DNA of 64,000 nt from Rhodamnia argentea. Its lineage: Eukaryota > Streptophyta > Magnoliopsida > Myrtales > Myrtaceae. A program made the translations under genes and the position numbers. The notes under the pieces were generated by a model that worked only from the letters and a program-made list of their open reading frames with translations, did not search any database and had not been told where the DNA came from. The stretch lies in contig NC_063155.1 of NCBI RefSeq assembly GCF_020921035.1, positions 29,009,294 to 29,073,293 of the forward strand. Direction: 5' to 3'. Position 1 is the stretch's first letter. Each line of letters starts with the position of its first letter. Shown piece after piece: positions 37,850 to 47,532 of the stretch.

Positions 37850-38870
37850 TTGTCACGCTATGAAGCACCGACACGTGAAGAAGGCAACCGCGTCGGTGTC
37901 GGACACGCATCGGACACGGACACGCGTCCGACACGCGGTCAACGCGTGTCGGAGATCTGACACGGAGTCAACGCCAGTGACACGCTCGGGACACGCGAGT
38001 CGGAGAGGAAGGAGGGCGTGAAAAGTACTGATCTGGAGCCATGACAGAGACGAAGGAGAGAGCCGGCGACCGCAAGTCGGTGGAGAAGGAGTGCGGGGAA
38101 AGCGCGGATCTGGAGGAGAAGACAGAGTGCAGAGTTGTAGGTAGAAGCAGATGCAGCGACGAGTAGAAAGCGAGCCAGCGCCAGAGCGAGCAGAGAGCGA
38201 ACGCCGGAGGAGAGACGAGGCAGCTAAAATCACGGAGGTCGGCGTCGCCGTCGCCGTCGCTTGCTTCGCGAGACAGAGAGGTAGGGGCGACGCAAGATGA
38301 GAGAGAGCGCTGGGAAGACACAGGATGAGAAGAGAAGATGAGAGAGGAGAGAGAGCGTTAGCGTGGGGAACGAGATATTTCCTAAAAGTAAAGAGAGAGC
38401 GGGGGAGGTGGGAGAGGGGGGCAACACAAAATCAGAGAGAGGGGAGAGATCGTTGGGAAAACGCAAGATGAGAAGATGAAGATGAGAGAGCCATTGACGT
38501 GGGGAAGACGAAAGATGACGGGAGAGAGTGAGAGAGCGTTCAGTCTGTGTCTCATCAAGTCATTTCGGGAAGCATCCTTCGGTCAAGTGATTCATTTTTC
38601 TTTTTTATTTTATTATCTTTTTTCCTTGATTGGCTGAGCTTAAATTACGGGCTGAATTACAGTAGAAATTTATTTTTTATTTTTTTGTAAATTCTCTATT
38701 TCTATAAAATGTCATAAAAATAATAAATTATCTTTGTATATAAAAAATATTCTTTTAATAAACAACGTGTCCCAACGTGTCGAAATTCTCTATTTTTTGA
38801 GAAAGGACGTATCGGCGTGTCGTGTCGTGTCGTGTCCCGTGTCGTGTCCGTGCTACATAGTTGTCACGCT
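37850..38870. mobile_element. MULE-like element (about 1.0 kb) inside DC1 copy 3
   Basis: The termini are CTATGAAGCACCGACACG on the left (from 37858) and, inverted, CTATGTAGCACGGACACG on the right (to 38860). The direct repeat TTGTCACG(CT) flanks the insertion at 37850 and 38861. The 8-10 bp size fits Mutator-like elements. The inner ends are rich in GACACG/CGTGTC repeats. The centre (38000-38560) is GC-rich and purine-biased with no transposase, so it is non-autonomous. A captured host fragment (Pack-MULE) is possible but I recognise none. The flanking DC1 sequence resumes exactly on both sides. Confidence 0.85.
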
Positions 38871-39193
38871 GTTGACAGCGGTATAGCCACCGGCGAGAAC
38901 CTGCTCGTCCACAATGTCGCATTGGAAGCCTTCTTCTCCTTCGTAAGCAGGCGGTGGGAATCATGGGTAGCAGAAAAGGGCTTCGTTGCGCAGAGACTGT
39001 GGATATCTCCAAGGCAGATATTGCAATTGTAGGAGAAACCGGAACCAAGAGTCCCGCATGCCTTGCGATGAAAAGAGGGTGACAGGATAAGAATCAATTC
39101 ATGATTCGAGTCTGAAGGGTGATAAATTTTTGTCGGCAATTCAGAGCAATCTCTTCTTGTTTCCTTCGGAGGAACTTGGCACGGAGGTGACAT

Positions 39194-40361
39194 TTTTGGG
39201 GAGGACTAGATAATCCCGGCAGTCCAACCGAACCATGAGGACTGATCATACTGTTGTAGGCTTAATTCATGTTGTTACTATGCAATGACGTGTTGCCAAC
39301 ATGTTGCTAGTGATCGGATGAATTTTTGATTTGAAACGTTCTTTTAAAAAGAAAAAAAGAAAACAGTTTGGTAAAATGTTTTTTATTCATTGCCATGTTT
39401 TGAAGAACGTGCTTTTTTTTTTTTTTCTTTTCGGGGCCAAATTATTCAAGTTGATTTGATTTGATGGCTTATCCAATCAATCTTGTTAGCTCTTTTTTTT
39501 TCATTGCACATGATGAGTGAGTTTTTTTTTTTTTTTTTTTATCGAAACACATAACGAGTGAGTTTCCGGTGCATAAATTTACAATTTCTAGTTTCAAGTT
39601 TAAACTTTCACCTTACTCAAATGCTTACAAATGATTTTAGATGTGGAGGATTAACGAATAATCAATTTCAGTGTATGACAGTAGAACATAATTGGAAGCC
39701 TTGACTATAGTTTAGGAAGGAAAAAAAAGAAAGAAGAAATAAAGCGCGAGGATTTACTCTCCATTAAACCTCGAGGCCTCTCGGTTTTCTCTTTTTCTTT
39801 ATACAAAGCCCCGGGAATTTCATTAATAGAAATAGCAGATAGAGGACAAGGCTGGTTTGTCTACATCCACACCCAGATTTGTGATCGGACGGAAGTGTCA
39901 AATTTAAGATTTGAAGGTCAAACATGGGTCTCATCTGTTAATGTGCCAATGTTTTTTTTTACCAGAAACTTGTCATCTGTTGATTTATAGTGCCCGAGGC
40001 TTTGTATAAGAAAAAGAGAAAACCGAATAATAAACTTAAGAGGTAGAGAGACTTAATTTTTAGATTTGTAGAAACATAACAACTAGCATTTACAAAAACT
40101 ACAATAAAAAAGGGGAAATGATAAATTCCACCAGAAAAGTCAATGCATGTGAATAAAGAGAAAATAACACATAGGGAGTGTGGTAAATAAAACGAGACAA
40201 TAGTTTCATTCATAATAGGTGGAGGGATAACGGTGAACACGGACTTTCAAGTTACGTCTATTATCAACCAACATATCTATACCTAGTTAAGCATATAAAG
40301 AAGAGATAACGATGAACATGAACTCATAAGCTACCTCTAGTGTCAACCAACTTATCTATAC
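39194..40361. other. Rearranged segment in block 2, partly related to the F-box flank
   Basis: 39420-39490 resembles the F-box downstream flank (GGCCAAATTATTCAAG and TTGATGGC, compare 35240). 39841-39960 is the inverted counterpart of about 35470-35650. A 34 bp inverted repeat pairs 39781-39815 with 39993-40026 across about 177 bp. This looks like debris of further, rearranged copies of the locus. No gene was seen except the one starting at 40676. Confidence 0.6.
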
Positions 40362-40676
40362 CTAGTTCTGTATTTTATGCCTACGGTTATAGTGATTTCG
40401 GGCATCCTCACGGGTGAAGAAGCACCGATTGCAATCGTGCTTGAAGCATCGATACTTGCACTCTTGAGCGTGGCTTGCTTGATGTTGGATCATCTTCTGA
40501 TGATCGTTGTATTGAGCCTTGCATATGTTACACCATCCGTCTATATCATAGAATCCACCGTGAACAGCAACATCACCCTGATCAACAACAACAACATCCT
40601 CAATGCCTTGATCAACAGCAACAGCATCCTCAATGCCTTGATCAACAGCAACGGCATCCTCAACAACATTGGCCAT
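40362..40676 (-). CDS. Small two-C2H2-zinc-finger protein with N-terminal 10-residue repeats
   Basis: A single exon of 104 residues, start ATG at 40676. Residues about 4-32 are three tandem copies of a ten-residue unit (G-I-E-D-A-V-A-V-D-Q type) encoded by a 30 bp minisatellite. Two C2H2 fingers follow: CNIC with CX2CX12HX3H spacing, and CFKHDC with CX4CX12HX4H spacing. A TATA box lies 105 bp upstream. I do not recognise the family; the fingers suggest nucleic acid or protein binding. It sits in a 1.8 kb stretch inserted between the body of DC1 copy 3 and its old promoter, absent from block 1. It could be a young or orphan gene, or a relic of a larger zinc-finger protein. Confidence 0.6.
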   Translation of the reverse strand: MANVVEDAVAVDQGIEDAVAVDQGIEDVVVVDQGDVAVHGGFYDIDGWCNICKAQYNDHQKMIQHQASHAQECKYRCFKHDCNRCFFTREDARNHYNRRHKIQN

Positions 40677-40780
40677 TTGGAGCTACCAGTGTTTTTTTAT
40701 TTTTTTGGGTGAAATATGAGTTGAAAAGAAGTCTAGTAGGTGAGAAAAAGCTCTGTAGGAAATGCAACAAGCAAGTCCCG

Positions 40781-40788
40781 AATTTATA
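40781..40788 (-). promoter_or_regulatory. TATA box upstream of the small zinc-finger gene
   Basis: TATAAATT on minus, 105 bp upstream of the ATG at 40676. Just beyond it, at about 40808-40817, is CATGCATGCA, an RY-type motif recognised by B3-domain seed regulators. The arrangement looks like a real promoter; its activity is inferred. Confidence 0.5.
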
Positions 40789-40818
40789 GCACTTGGTGCG
40801 CCTCTCATGCATGCAAAT

Positions 40819-42942
40819 GGGTTGGACTAACTAAACAGAAGCATCTCCAAATGTGTGTGATCTGACTGCCATGTGCCTACTCCGGCAATGAGCATGAAGA
40901 ACAAACACACATTTTGTGTTGTATTCGAGCTTGTAATGATTGCCAAAAATTTTAAAGATAGAAATTACCCAATTTCCTCTCCCTGAGGGACATCTTATTC
41001 TCATGGTCTAAAGTCTGTTATCTACGTACTGTCTGTGAAGTGAAAAACGAAAATATTGTTGAAGTTGGTAAGGGTCGACCCATTGCAAGATGTGTGACAC
41101 ACATGCATTGTGTGTTGTAAAATATCTGAAAAATATAAAAGCAAAAGCAAAAGCAAAACTAATTAATTGTAAGCGGCACAATTACTAAGAACAACTGGTC
41201 AAACCTCTTTTTACACTGACGATTCCATTATAAACAGCAATTAGAAACTAGTATAATTTTGAGAGAACAATTATTTTCGTTATTCGCACTTTTGCCAATT
41301 CAATCATAAACATTTTAATTTTACCAATTGAGTCCTAAATCTTCTCATATTTTGCCAATTGAGTCCATCCGGTTAATTTTGGCCGGAAATTGTTGATATG
41401 GACGTTGGCCATTCTACGTGGCCTGGTAAGTGCCGACGTGGACAAGTGTTAATAGTATTTTAATTTTCATCTATTTTATATTTTTATTTTCTTGGTTTTT
41501 TACCTTATAAGTGGCCAACGAGGGTATCATGGCTGCGTGCGAGGCCAGCCTCACCTAGATCTAACCAAGGTTGCCTCATCTGCGGCTGCGATAGCCTTAC
41601 CCAATAGTCGGCGAGCGCCCGGTGACCCGCACCGGCCACTTTAAGAAAAAAATTAATAAAAAGATTCGAATACATATTAACATATCATTAAAATTGTCCG
41701 GGTCGGCGTACACCATGCTACATAGGATGGCTATGCATACATTTTTGAATAAAATTGGTTAGAGAGACTCAATTGGCGGAACATGAAAAGGTTTAGGACT
41801 GAATGAAACAAAAATCCAATATGTTCTGGAATTTTCTGCTAATTTTCCCCACTTTTTTTCCTCTTTTTTGGTAGCTATTGATGCATTTTTCTACAGTTGC
41901 TCTACAAAATAAAAATTACCCCCAAGTACAAGTATCGCTATTGGTACTACATACCGCAATCCGAGCTTATGTTTTTCTTTTCCGAGACTTCTTATATTTT
42001 CCTTTAATACTATCTTTATGCTTCTCTAACATATGAAAGCTTTAGCTAAATAGAAATATCTAATGTGAAGGTGAAAATAAGGGTGAGCATCTGTCTGGAA
42101 ATCGGATTGGACCGAATCGAATTGGCCGGTTCTAGGCGGTTCCCGCAATAACTTGTCTGATTCTCGATTCCAGGTATGAAACATAAACTGCCTGGACCAC
42201 GGAGATCAAAGCAAACCAATATGCTTTATGTTTAATTCTTTTTCTCATAAATATTAAAGATGCTTGTGTTACATTTCTTCACGACAAAAAGTAATGACTG
42301 TAAATTTGTTTTACGTATACATGCACTTCTTTGTTATTTAACAAATATTGATACCATGCCATGTAATAGAGTGATGACTACAAAAATGGAAGACCAGTCG
42401 ATCATCAATTAGCGCTGCACTCCCAATTAGGTAAACATTTGTTTAACGCAAATTAAAGAATTAAGAACTCCGCCCTATAATAGATTTACGATTTTCTGGA
42501 CAATTTCTTTCGATGTTAATTATGTGATTTTTAAAGAAGAGATATTATGTTATTTAACCAAGCACCAATTAGTCAAGAGGGCTATTGCTACTGCCAAGTG
42601 CCAACCTTTTCTCAGTCCTTCACTGTCAAACGAGGTTGCGTTTTTAAGGTCACGAACACGGCGATTTTTCAAGATAATGAATATGCAAAAGCTACCCTTT
42701 TTACGTTGAATAAGGGTTTTAGAAATTTAAAATTTTAAATATACATCCTCCAATAATTAGTTAGCACAGTAAATAAATCACATCCAAAGCTTATCTCTTA
42801 TTTGCTCGGAAAAGGAAACTATATCTCTTAGAGATGTGTGCGGATCTTACTTAAATATCAGACTCCTATTTGGGTAAACAATTCTTTTGGTTAGTGAAGA
42901 GTATACAAAAGCTCTTGCCTGCGATCGAGTGTTCACGAAAAC
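40819..42942. other. Intergenic, block 2 promoter copy, TIR repeat and F-box upstream flank
   Basis: 40978-41280 repeats the DC1 copy 2 upstream region (32270-32560). 41280-41860 is the TIR-family repeat listed separately. 42080-42220 contains low-complexity segments with GAATCGAATTGG and CGGTTCTAGGCGG, resembling a common dispersed repeat. 42640-42942 matches the upstream flank of F-box copy 1. No further gene was seen. Confidence 0.55.
41280..41860. mobile_element. TIR-family repeat with GC-rich core, block 2
   Basis: The outer phrases CCAATTGAGTCC, TTTTGGCCGGAAATTG and TTTAGGACTGAATG match the family at 26157-26700 and 32561-33420. It occupies the same position between the DC1 promoter and the F-box gene as the block 1 copy, but the cores differ in length (about 580 versus 860 bp). 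No coding sequence. Confidence 0.6.
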
Positions 42943-44106
42943 ATGAGTGTTCAACAAGCAGATTGGGCATCTCTTCCGGGAGACATTATGGATACTGTTT
43001 TGAAGAAGTTGGGATCGTTTGATGAATACTTGCGCGTCAGCCAGGTATGTATGTCGTGGTTTTCGTTTGTCATGAATCATACGGAGTTGAAGGAGTTATC
43101 GCGCAAACAAGCTCCCTTGTTAGTGATTCCAGCGATAGATAATAGCCGAGATAGGCGCAATTTGTACAGTGTGATTGATCGCAAGACTTATGGTGTGCAA
43201 GTAATTTTGCGCTACAATAGAAGATGTGTTGGCTCCAGCCATGGATGGTTGGCGACCGTGGGAAGAAAGATGGTTATAACCCTCACGAATCCATTCTCGC
43301 AAAGACAAATTCGTCTTCCTCCGATATTCAATCCTCCCAAGGGAGACATCACAAAAGACAATCCTTATTGCTTTTATTTGTGGGTTTTTAAAGTTATTTT
43401 GTCTGATGATCCAGATCTGTGCCCAGAGAATTGTGTGGTGGGGGTGATTTATGATCACCTCGATAGATTGGCATTTATTAAATTGGGTGATGAATGTTGG
43501 ACTTATGTGGACATGAATCTCAAGGCATTTACCGATATTACATTTTCCCGGGGATTATTGCATGCGATCGATAGACATGGAAAGCTCATATCTGTCGACC
43601 TTAATATCGACTCATATGTCGGGGAAAATGAAGTAGAAGTCATTGTGCCACGTTGTATGCCAAGGCAGTCAGATTTTGCATACATCGTCGAATCGTGCAG
43701 CAGAGATATACTTATGGTTCGAAGATTTCTGGTGAAGCAACCAGAGCACAAGGATCTTTACCTTACGAGAGAAATTAGGGTTTTCAAGCTTAAGAGGAAT
43801 TCAAGCGCGCGCTCGGGGTGGATTGAGGTTAAGAACTTGGACGGGGAGTCCTTATTTGTTGGAGACAGCCATTCGACATCACTTTCTTGTTCGGAATTTC
43901 CCGGGGTGAAGCCGAACTGCATCTATTATACGGATGATTACTTCCACGATGGACACTATCACTACAAAGAAGATGGACCTCTGGATATGGGAGTGTTCGA
44001 TATGGACAATGGAAGCTTCGAATCACATTACGTTCTGGATCCTTCTCAGAAGCAATTTCCTCCTGCAATATTCATTATGCCGAGTTTCTCACGTAATTTT
44101 CCTTAG
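42943..44106 (+). CDS. F-box protein with DUF295/KIB1-type C-terminal domain, copy 2
   Basis: A single intact exon of 387 residues, the same length as copy 1 at 33701, with no indels in the coding region. The F-box is at about residues 8-45. The C-terminal domain is nearly unchanged, including WIEVKNLDGESLFVGD and YYTDDYFHDGHYHYKEDG. By eye the proteins differ at about 35 of 387 sites (about 91% identical), clustered around residues 30-80, 139-151 and 190-255. Both synonymous and replacement changes occur, and the frame is open throughout, so both copies are probably functional or only recently released. Expected role: SCF substrate adaptor; target unknown. Confidence 0.9.
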   Translation: MSVQQADWASLPGDIMDTVLKKLGSFDEYLRVSQVCMSWFSFVMNHTELKELSRKQAPLLVIPAIDNSRDRRNLYSVIDRKTYGVQVILRYNRRCVGSSHGWLATVGRKMVITLTNPFSQRQIRLPPIFNPPKGDITKDNPYCFYLWVFKVILSDDPDLCPENCVVGVIYDHLDRLAFIKLGDECWTYVDMNLKAFTDITFSRGLLHAIDRHGKLISVDLNIDSYVGENEVEVIVPRCMPRQSDFAYIVESCSRDILMVRRFLVKQPEHKDLYLTREIRVFKLKRNSSARSGWIEVKNLDGESLFVGDSHSTSLSCSEFPGVKPNCIYYTDDYFHDGHYHYKEDGPLDMGVFDMDNGSFESHYVLDPSQKQFPPAIFIMPSFSRNFP

Positions 44107-45882
44107 ATTGACTCTATAGTTATAAGCAATTATTTATATGGAAGATTTTCACCTCATCGAGAGAACTTTGTAAGTTTTTACTTCGTTTATCACTCACTGT
44201 GTTTAGCTGCACCTTCAAGCAATCTTATAAAAGACTTAATTACGCAAATGATGTAAACCACAGGTGCATAATTGTTGGGTATTTGATCCACAATTTTTCC
44301 TCTTCTCTGCAGCAAGTCAAAGAGCAATTTCACCGAGGCAGTACTTCACATTATTTATATGCTCAGACATTTTTGGTTCATTGTGATGTTGAGAAGGCAA
44401 TGTTTTTTTTTTTTTCACTTATGCAAGCAGATTTAATTTGATGGTTTATCGCATTGATTTTGTTAGAATTATACTTGTGACATGATTTTTACCTTTTTAT
44501 TTTGTTTGTCGTCATTACGGATAGAACTAGAACTTTAAGAAACTCAAGTGGGGCACTATAATCTCAATCGATGAGGAATTTCTTGAAAAAAAAAAATGAA
44601 CTTATAATTTTAAGAAACTCTTGGAGAAAAAAGCAAAACAGGTGGCATGTTGATGGACATCGCGAAATTTCAAGTTGGTTGGCATATCATAACTTTCCTA
44701 TTTTGAATTGAATTGATTGATTGTTATCTTTTTTTTATAGAATATATCCGTTGCATGATGTAATTTTTTTGAAAACTCTAAAAAGATTGCATTCATCCAT
44801 TGCCATGATTAAATTAAAATTACAACTTTAAAATAGGAATTGTAGATAATTGCATACTTAATCTCTCTTGTAAATATTTACGTTAGATTGTACTTTTATT
44901 CAAAATTACATCTCTGAAATGGTAAGTCATGTTTAAAATACTTAATCTTTAATAAGTTAGGGTTTAGAGCAATTTAAATCCTAATTTTTTGAGAAATAAA
45001 GTATTTTGGTATAGTTTTACATAGGGTCATAAATTAATCCGAAAATGAATAATTCACCATTGCCATGTCATATACATTGCATTTAGAAAAAATTCATGCA
45101 TAGCATATAGTTTTGTCTTTCGTTATTTCATAAATCGAAAATAAAAAATAATTGCCTGGCGCATGCTCTTTGCAAACCATTGAATGCTTATTGTTATTTT
45201 AACCGATTGTGCACCTATGTGACCACCTTTGTTAGTGATCTAGGTTAAAATTTCATCAAATTTGCTAGACAAATTTTTTCATGATATAAAATGGTATCGA
45301 AAGGGCATTAATTGAAAAATTAATGTAATCAAGTCCCCGGACTCTTAATCTCCGATTTGTAGAAGTAATTTAGTTATGCTGCTAATTTACTTATGTTTCA
45401 ATCAACCTGCCAAAAAATGATTAGTGGCGACTCCGAAAATTAAATCTTTTGCCTAATGATCACTTGAACAATAAGTCATGATTTGGTATGACTTGAGAGA
45501 GTTCGAGCTAAGTTAATTAAGCTCATTAATTAATTTGGTAATCCATTAACCTAAAATTGAAAATCTTAATTTTAGATCGCGACAGAGGGCACTCCTTAGT
45601 TGAATAACTGCGTTGGAGGGTATGCTTACTTGTTTCTATTCATATTCGTACTTCTCTCAACTAAAGTTTTCGAAATGTTCGATTTTCCTATGCGTCTTTT
45701 TTTTCTTAGTTTTGATTCTACGAGTTCTCTCTTTGGTTGGACATAGGGATTTCTCTTGCTAATTATACTTGGATTCTCCTGTAGCATTATGCAACTGATT
45801 GACTTACATTAGGTGTCAAATTGACTTACTTTGCAGAAATTAAGACACGTGTAGTGATTCTAAAGTCAATGCCGTTGTCCAA
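44107..45882. other. Intergenic, AT-rich, end of duplicated block
   Basis: 44107-44650 matches the downstream flank of F-box copy 1. After that the sequence is AT-rich without a gene. Around 45420 and 45580 are TGGCGACTCC-like and ATCGCGACAG motifs of the sort found beside gypsy-type LTRs, but I could not delimit an element. Confidence 0.45.
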
Positions 45883-45969
45883 ATGAAACCGATCGAGGAC
45901 TTTGATTCTCTGGCGAAGCCGCGCTGGAACAAGTATGCCTTCACCATCACGGCTTCCATGACCACCTAT
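45883..45969 (+). pseudogene. Probable exon relic of a polyol/monosaccharide transporter
   Basis: An ATG-led frame at 45883 reads KPIEDFDSLAKPRWNKYAF and then SMTTY. The pattern D-F-D, K-P, N-K-Y-A-F, A-S-M-T matches the start of plant polyol/monosaccharide transporters just before their first membrane helix. A splice-acceptor-like TTTGCAG lies upstream. The similarity stops abruptly at the edge of the copia fossil and I found no continuation beyond it. It is only 29 codons, so the call is tentative. Confidence 0.4.
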
Positions 45970-47532
45970 GTAAAAGAACAAAGGTGTTTGATTCTTGATC
46001 TCAGCGTACTATTATTGAGATGACTTTCACTATATAAAGATATTACAAACTATTATATAAGGAAATAATACAACAATAGAAAAGGTTGATTAACCAAATT
46101 TTCCCAAATATGGTAAGTTGAAAAGGTTACCTTCATCTCCGATCATATGATTTGAAGCTTTGGTATCGGTGAACCATTTTGAATCCCGACTATCTCGAAC
46201 AGTAAGTGCAGCAAATGCATTTGGCACATTCGACGGGAGGAAATATTGATTAAACCGATTAAAGCAATCTAAAACAATATTTCCCTGTTTGTTACATATT
46301 TGACAGGAAACGATTTTGTCTGATCATTTCCCAAGCTTCTCAATCTTGCTTGATTAAATCGTGACGTGTAACCCCGCGAATGCATAAAATCAACCTGGTG
46401 AGAGGAAACCCCCTTCCATACCAAAGAAAAAATAATTGTTGTTGGAATGTTAAAATTATTTTCCCTTCTTATTGCTCTTAAAATTGCTTCTCTAACCAAA
46501 GAAAGCCATCCCGTGTTGAATTACAAGAGAACTTTTATTTGAGAGACGACTCTCAAAGACTTGTAGTTGCAAAATCAAGTCGGAGAATATTGGCATTGGA
46601 AGCTTCAACATGGAAGTTGTGAATGAATCATATTGATCACCCAAGTCATTTGAAACAAAAAGAACCTTCTTTTTTTCCTCAAGGGACATCTAATAGTAGA
46701 TGACTCATTAAAATATTTTTGAAAGGCATCAAGATACTCATGAAGAGATAAAAAAAATTATCAGTATGACATTTTTGGATTGTAGAAAAATTGAAACTTC
46801 ACGTTCCTTAGATGTCTTGGCAAAAATGTTTTGTAAAGCTAACCACACTTCAGCAAATGCCTTCAAGTCTACTACTCAAGAACTTCTTCAGAGAGTGTCG
46901 CAATTATCCATCCTCACAGAAGGCGATCTAACCTCCTTTATTGTAAAAACTTTGGATTTGTCATTTTCTATGAGACTCCAGTTTCTCCTTCATTAGAGAG
47001 GAGGTGATTGTTGGACTCGGCATTTGGTATTCGCCATCAATGAATCCCACCATATCCTAACTTTCAATTAGTTCAAGCATTTGGGCTTTCCAGCAAGGAT
47101 AGTTTTTTTGTGTCAATTTTAGTGACACAAGTGCTAATGTTCAAAGACGAAGAGTATGAATACTTGGCGAAAGCCATGGTTAAGGATCGATTTCTTTCGA
47201 AAATATGCTCCGATACCATAAAATAACAAAAGTGTTTGATTCTTGATCTCAACTACTATTGTTGATGACTTTCACTATATAAAGATATTACAACTATTAC
47301 ATAAGAAAAAATACAACAATGAAACATAATAATAAAGAGATCATCATATTACAAAAGTTGTCAATCCATTGATTCTAGCATCTGCAAGAATCAGCGCTTA
47401 TGATTTTGATTGATATTTCCAGATTCTTCTTCTTTAATTGATTAGTCATCTCTCTCGATCTAGCAATGTGTCCGATATTGTGAAGCATGGGAAGACACAC
47501 CTTGTAGTCGTCCATTAAGTTTGGACCCAACA
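45969..47532 (-). mobile_element. Broken Ty1/copia retrotransposon fossil
   Basis: On minus: a left LTR at about 47532-47219 beginning TGTTGGGTCC; a primer-binding site of the initiator Met-tRNA type (TGGTATCGGAGC, 47207-47218); then recognisable pieces of gag and the beginning of the protease region; and a partial right LTR at about 46082-45969. The LTR copies share about 110 bp, including the stretch around CACTATATAAAGATATTAC, with several differences, so the insertion is not very recent. The rest of pol is absent. It is clearly broken, with more than one break and a large internal loss. No matching 5 bp target duplication was found. Confidence 0.75.

Larger units (their letters stand above)
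36992..39193 (-). pseudogene. Broken DC1-domain gene, copy 3
   Basis: Closely related to DC1 copy 2, both in the N-terminal modules (CSELPTKIYHPSDSNHEL, the NICLGDIHSLCATKP segment at about 38990-39150) and in the spacer (EVHNIIQEKP, SSRALSLPNS). The first module and start codon are missing beyond about 39153. The second and third modules are separated by the MULE-like insertion at 37858-38860. The downstream part carries about 110 extra bases at 37127-37240, and the 3' end is truncated near 36992. The frame is interrupted several times. It cannot make a DC1 protein and is a clear pseudogene. Confidence 0.85.

Noticed and set aside
45200-45620. Gypsy-type LTR remnant suggested by TGGCGACTCC and ATCGCGACAG motifs
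   Set aside because: No second LTR, no internal domain and no boundaries could be seen.
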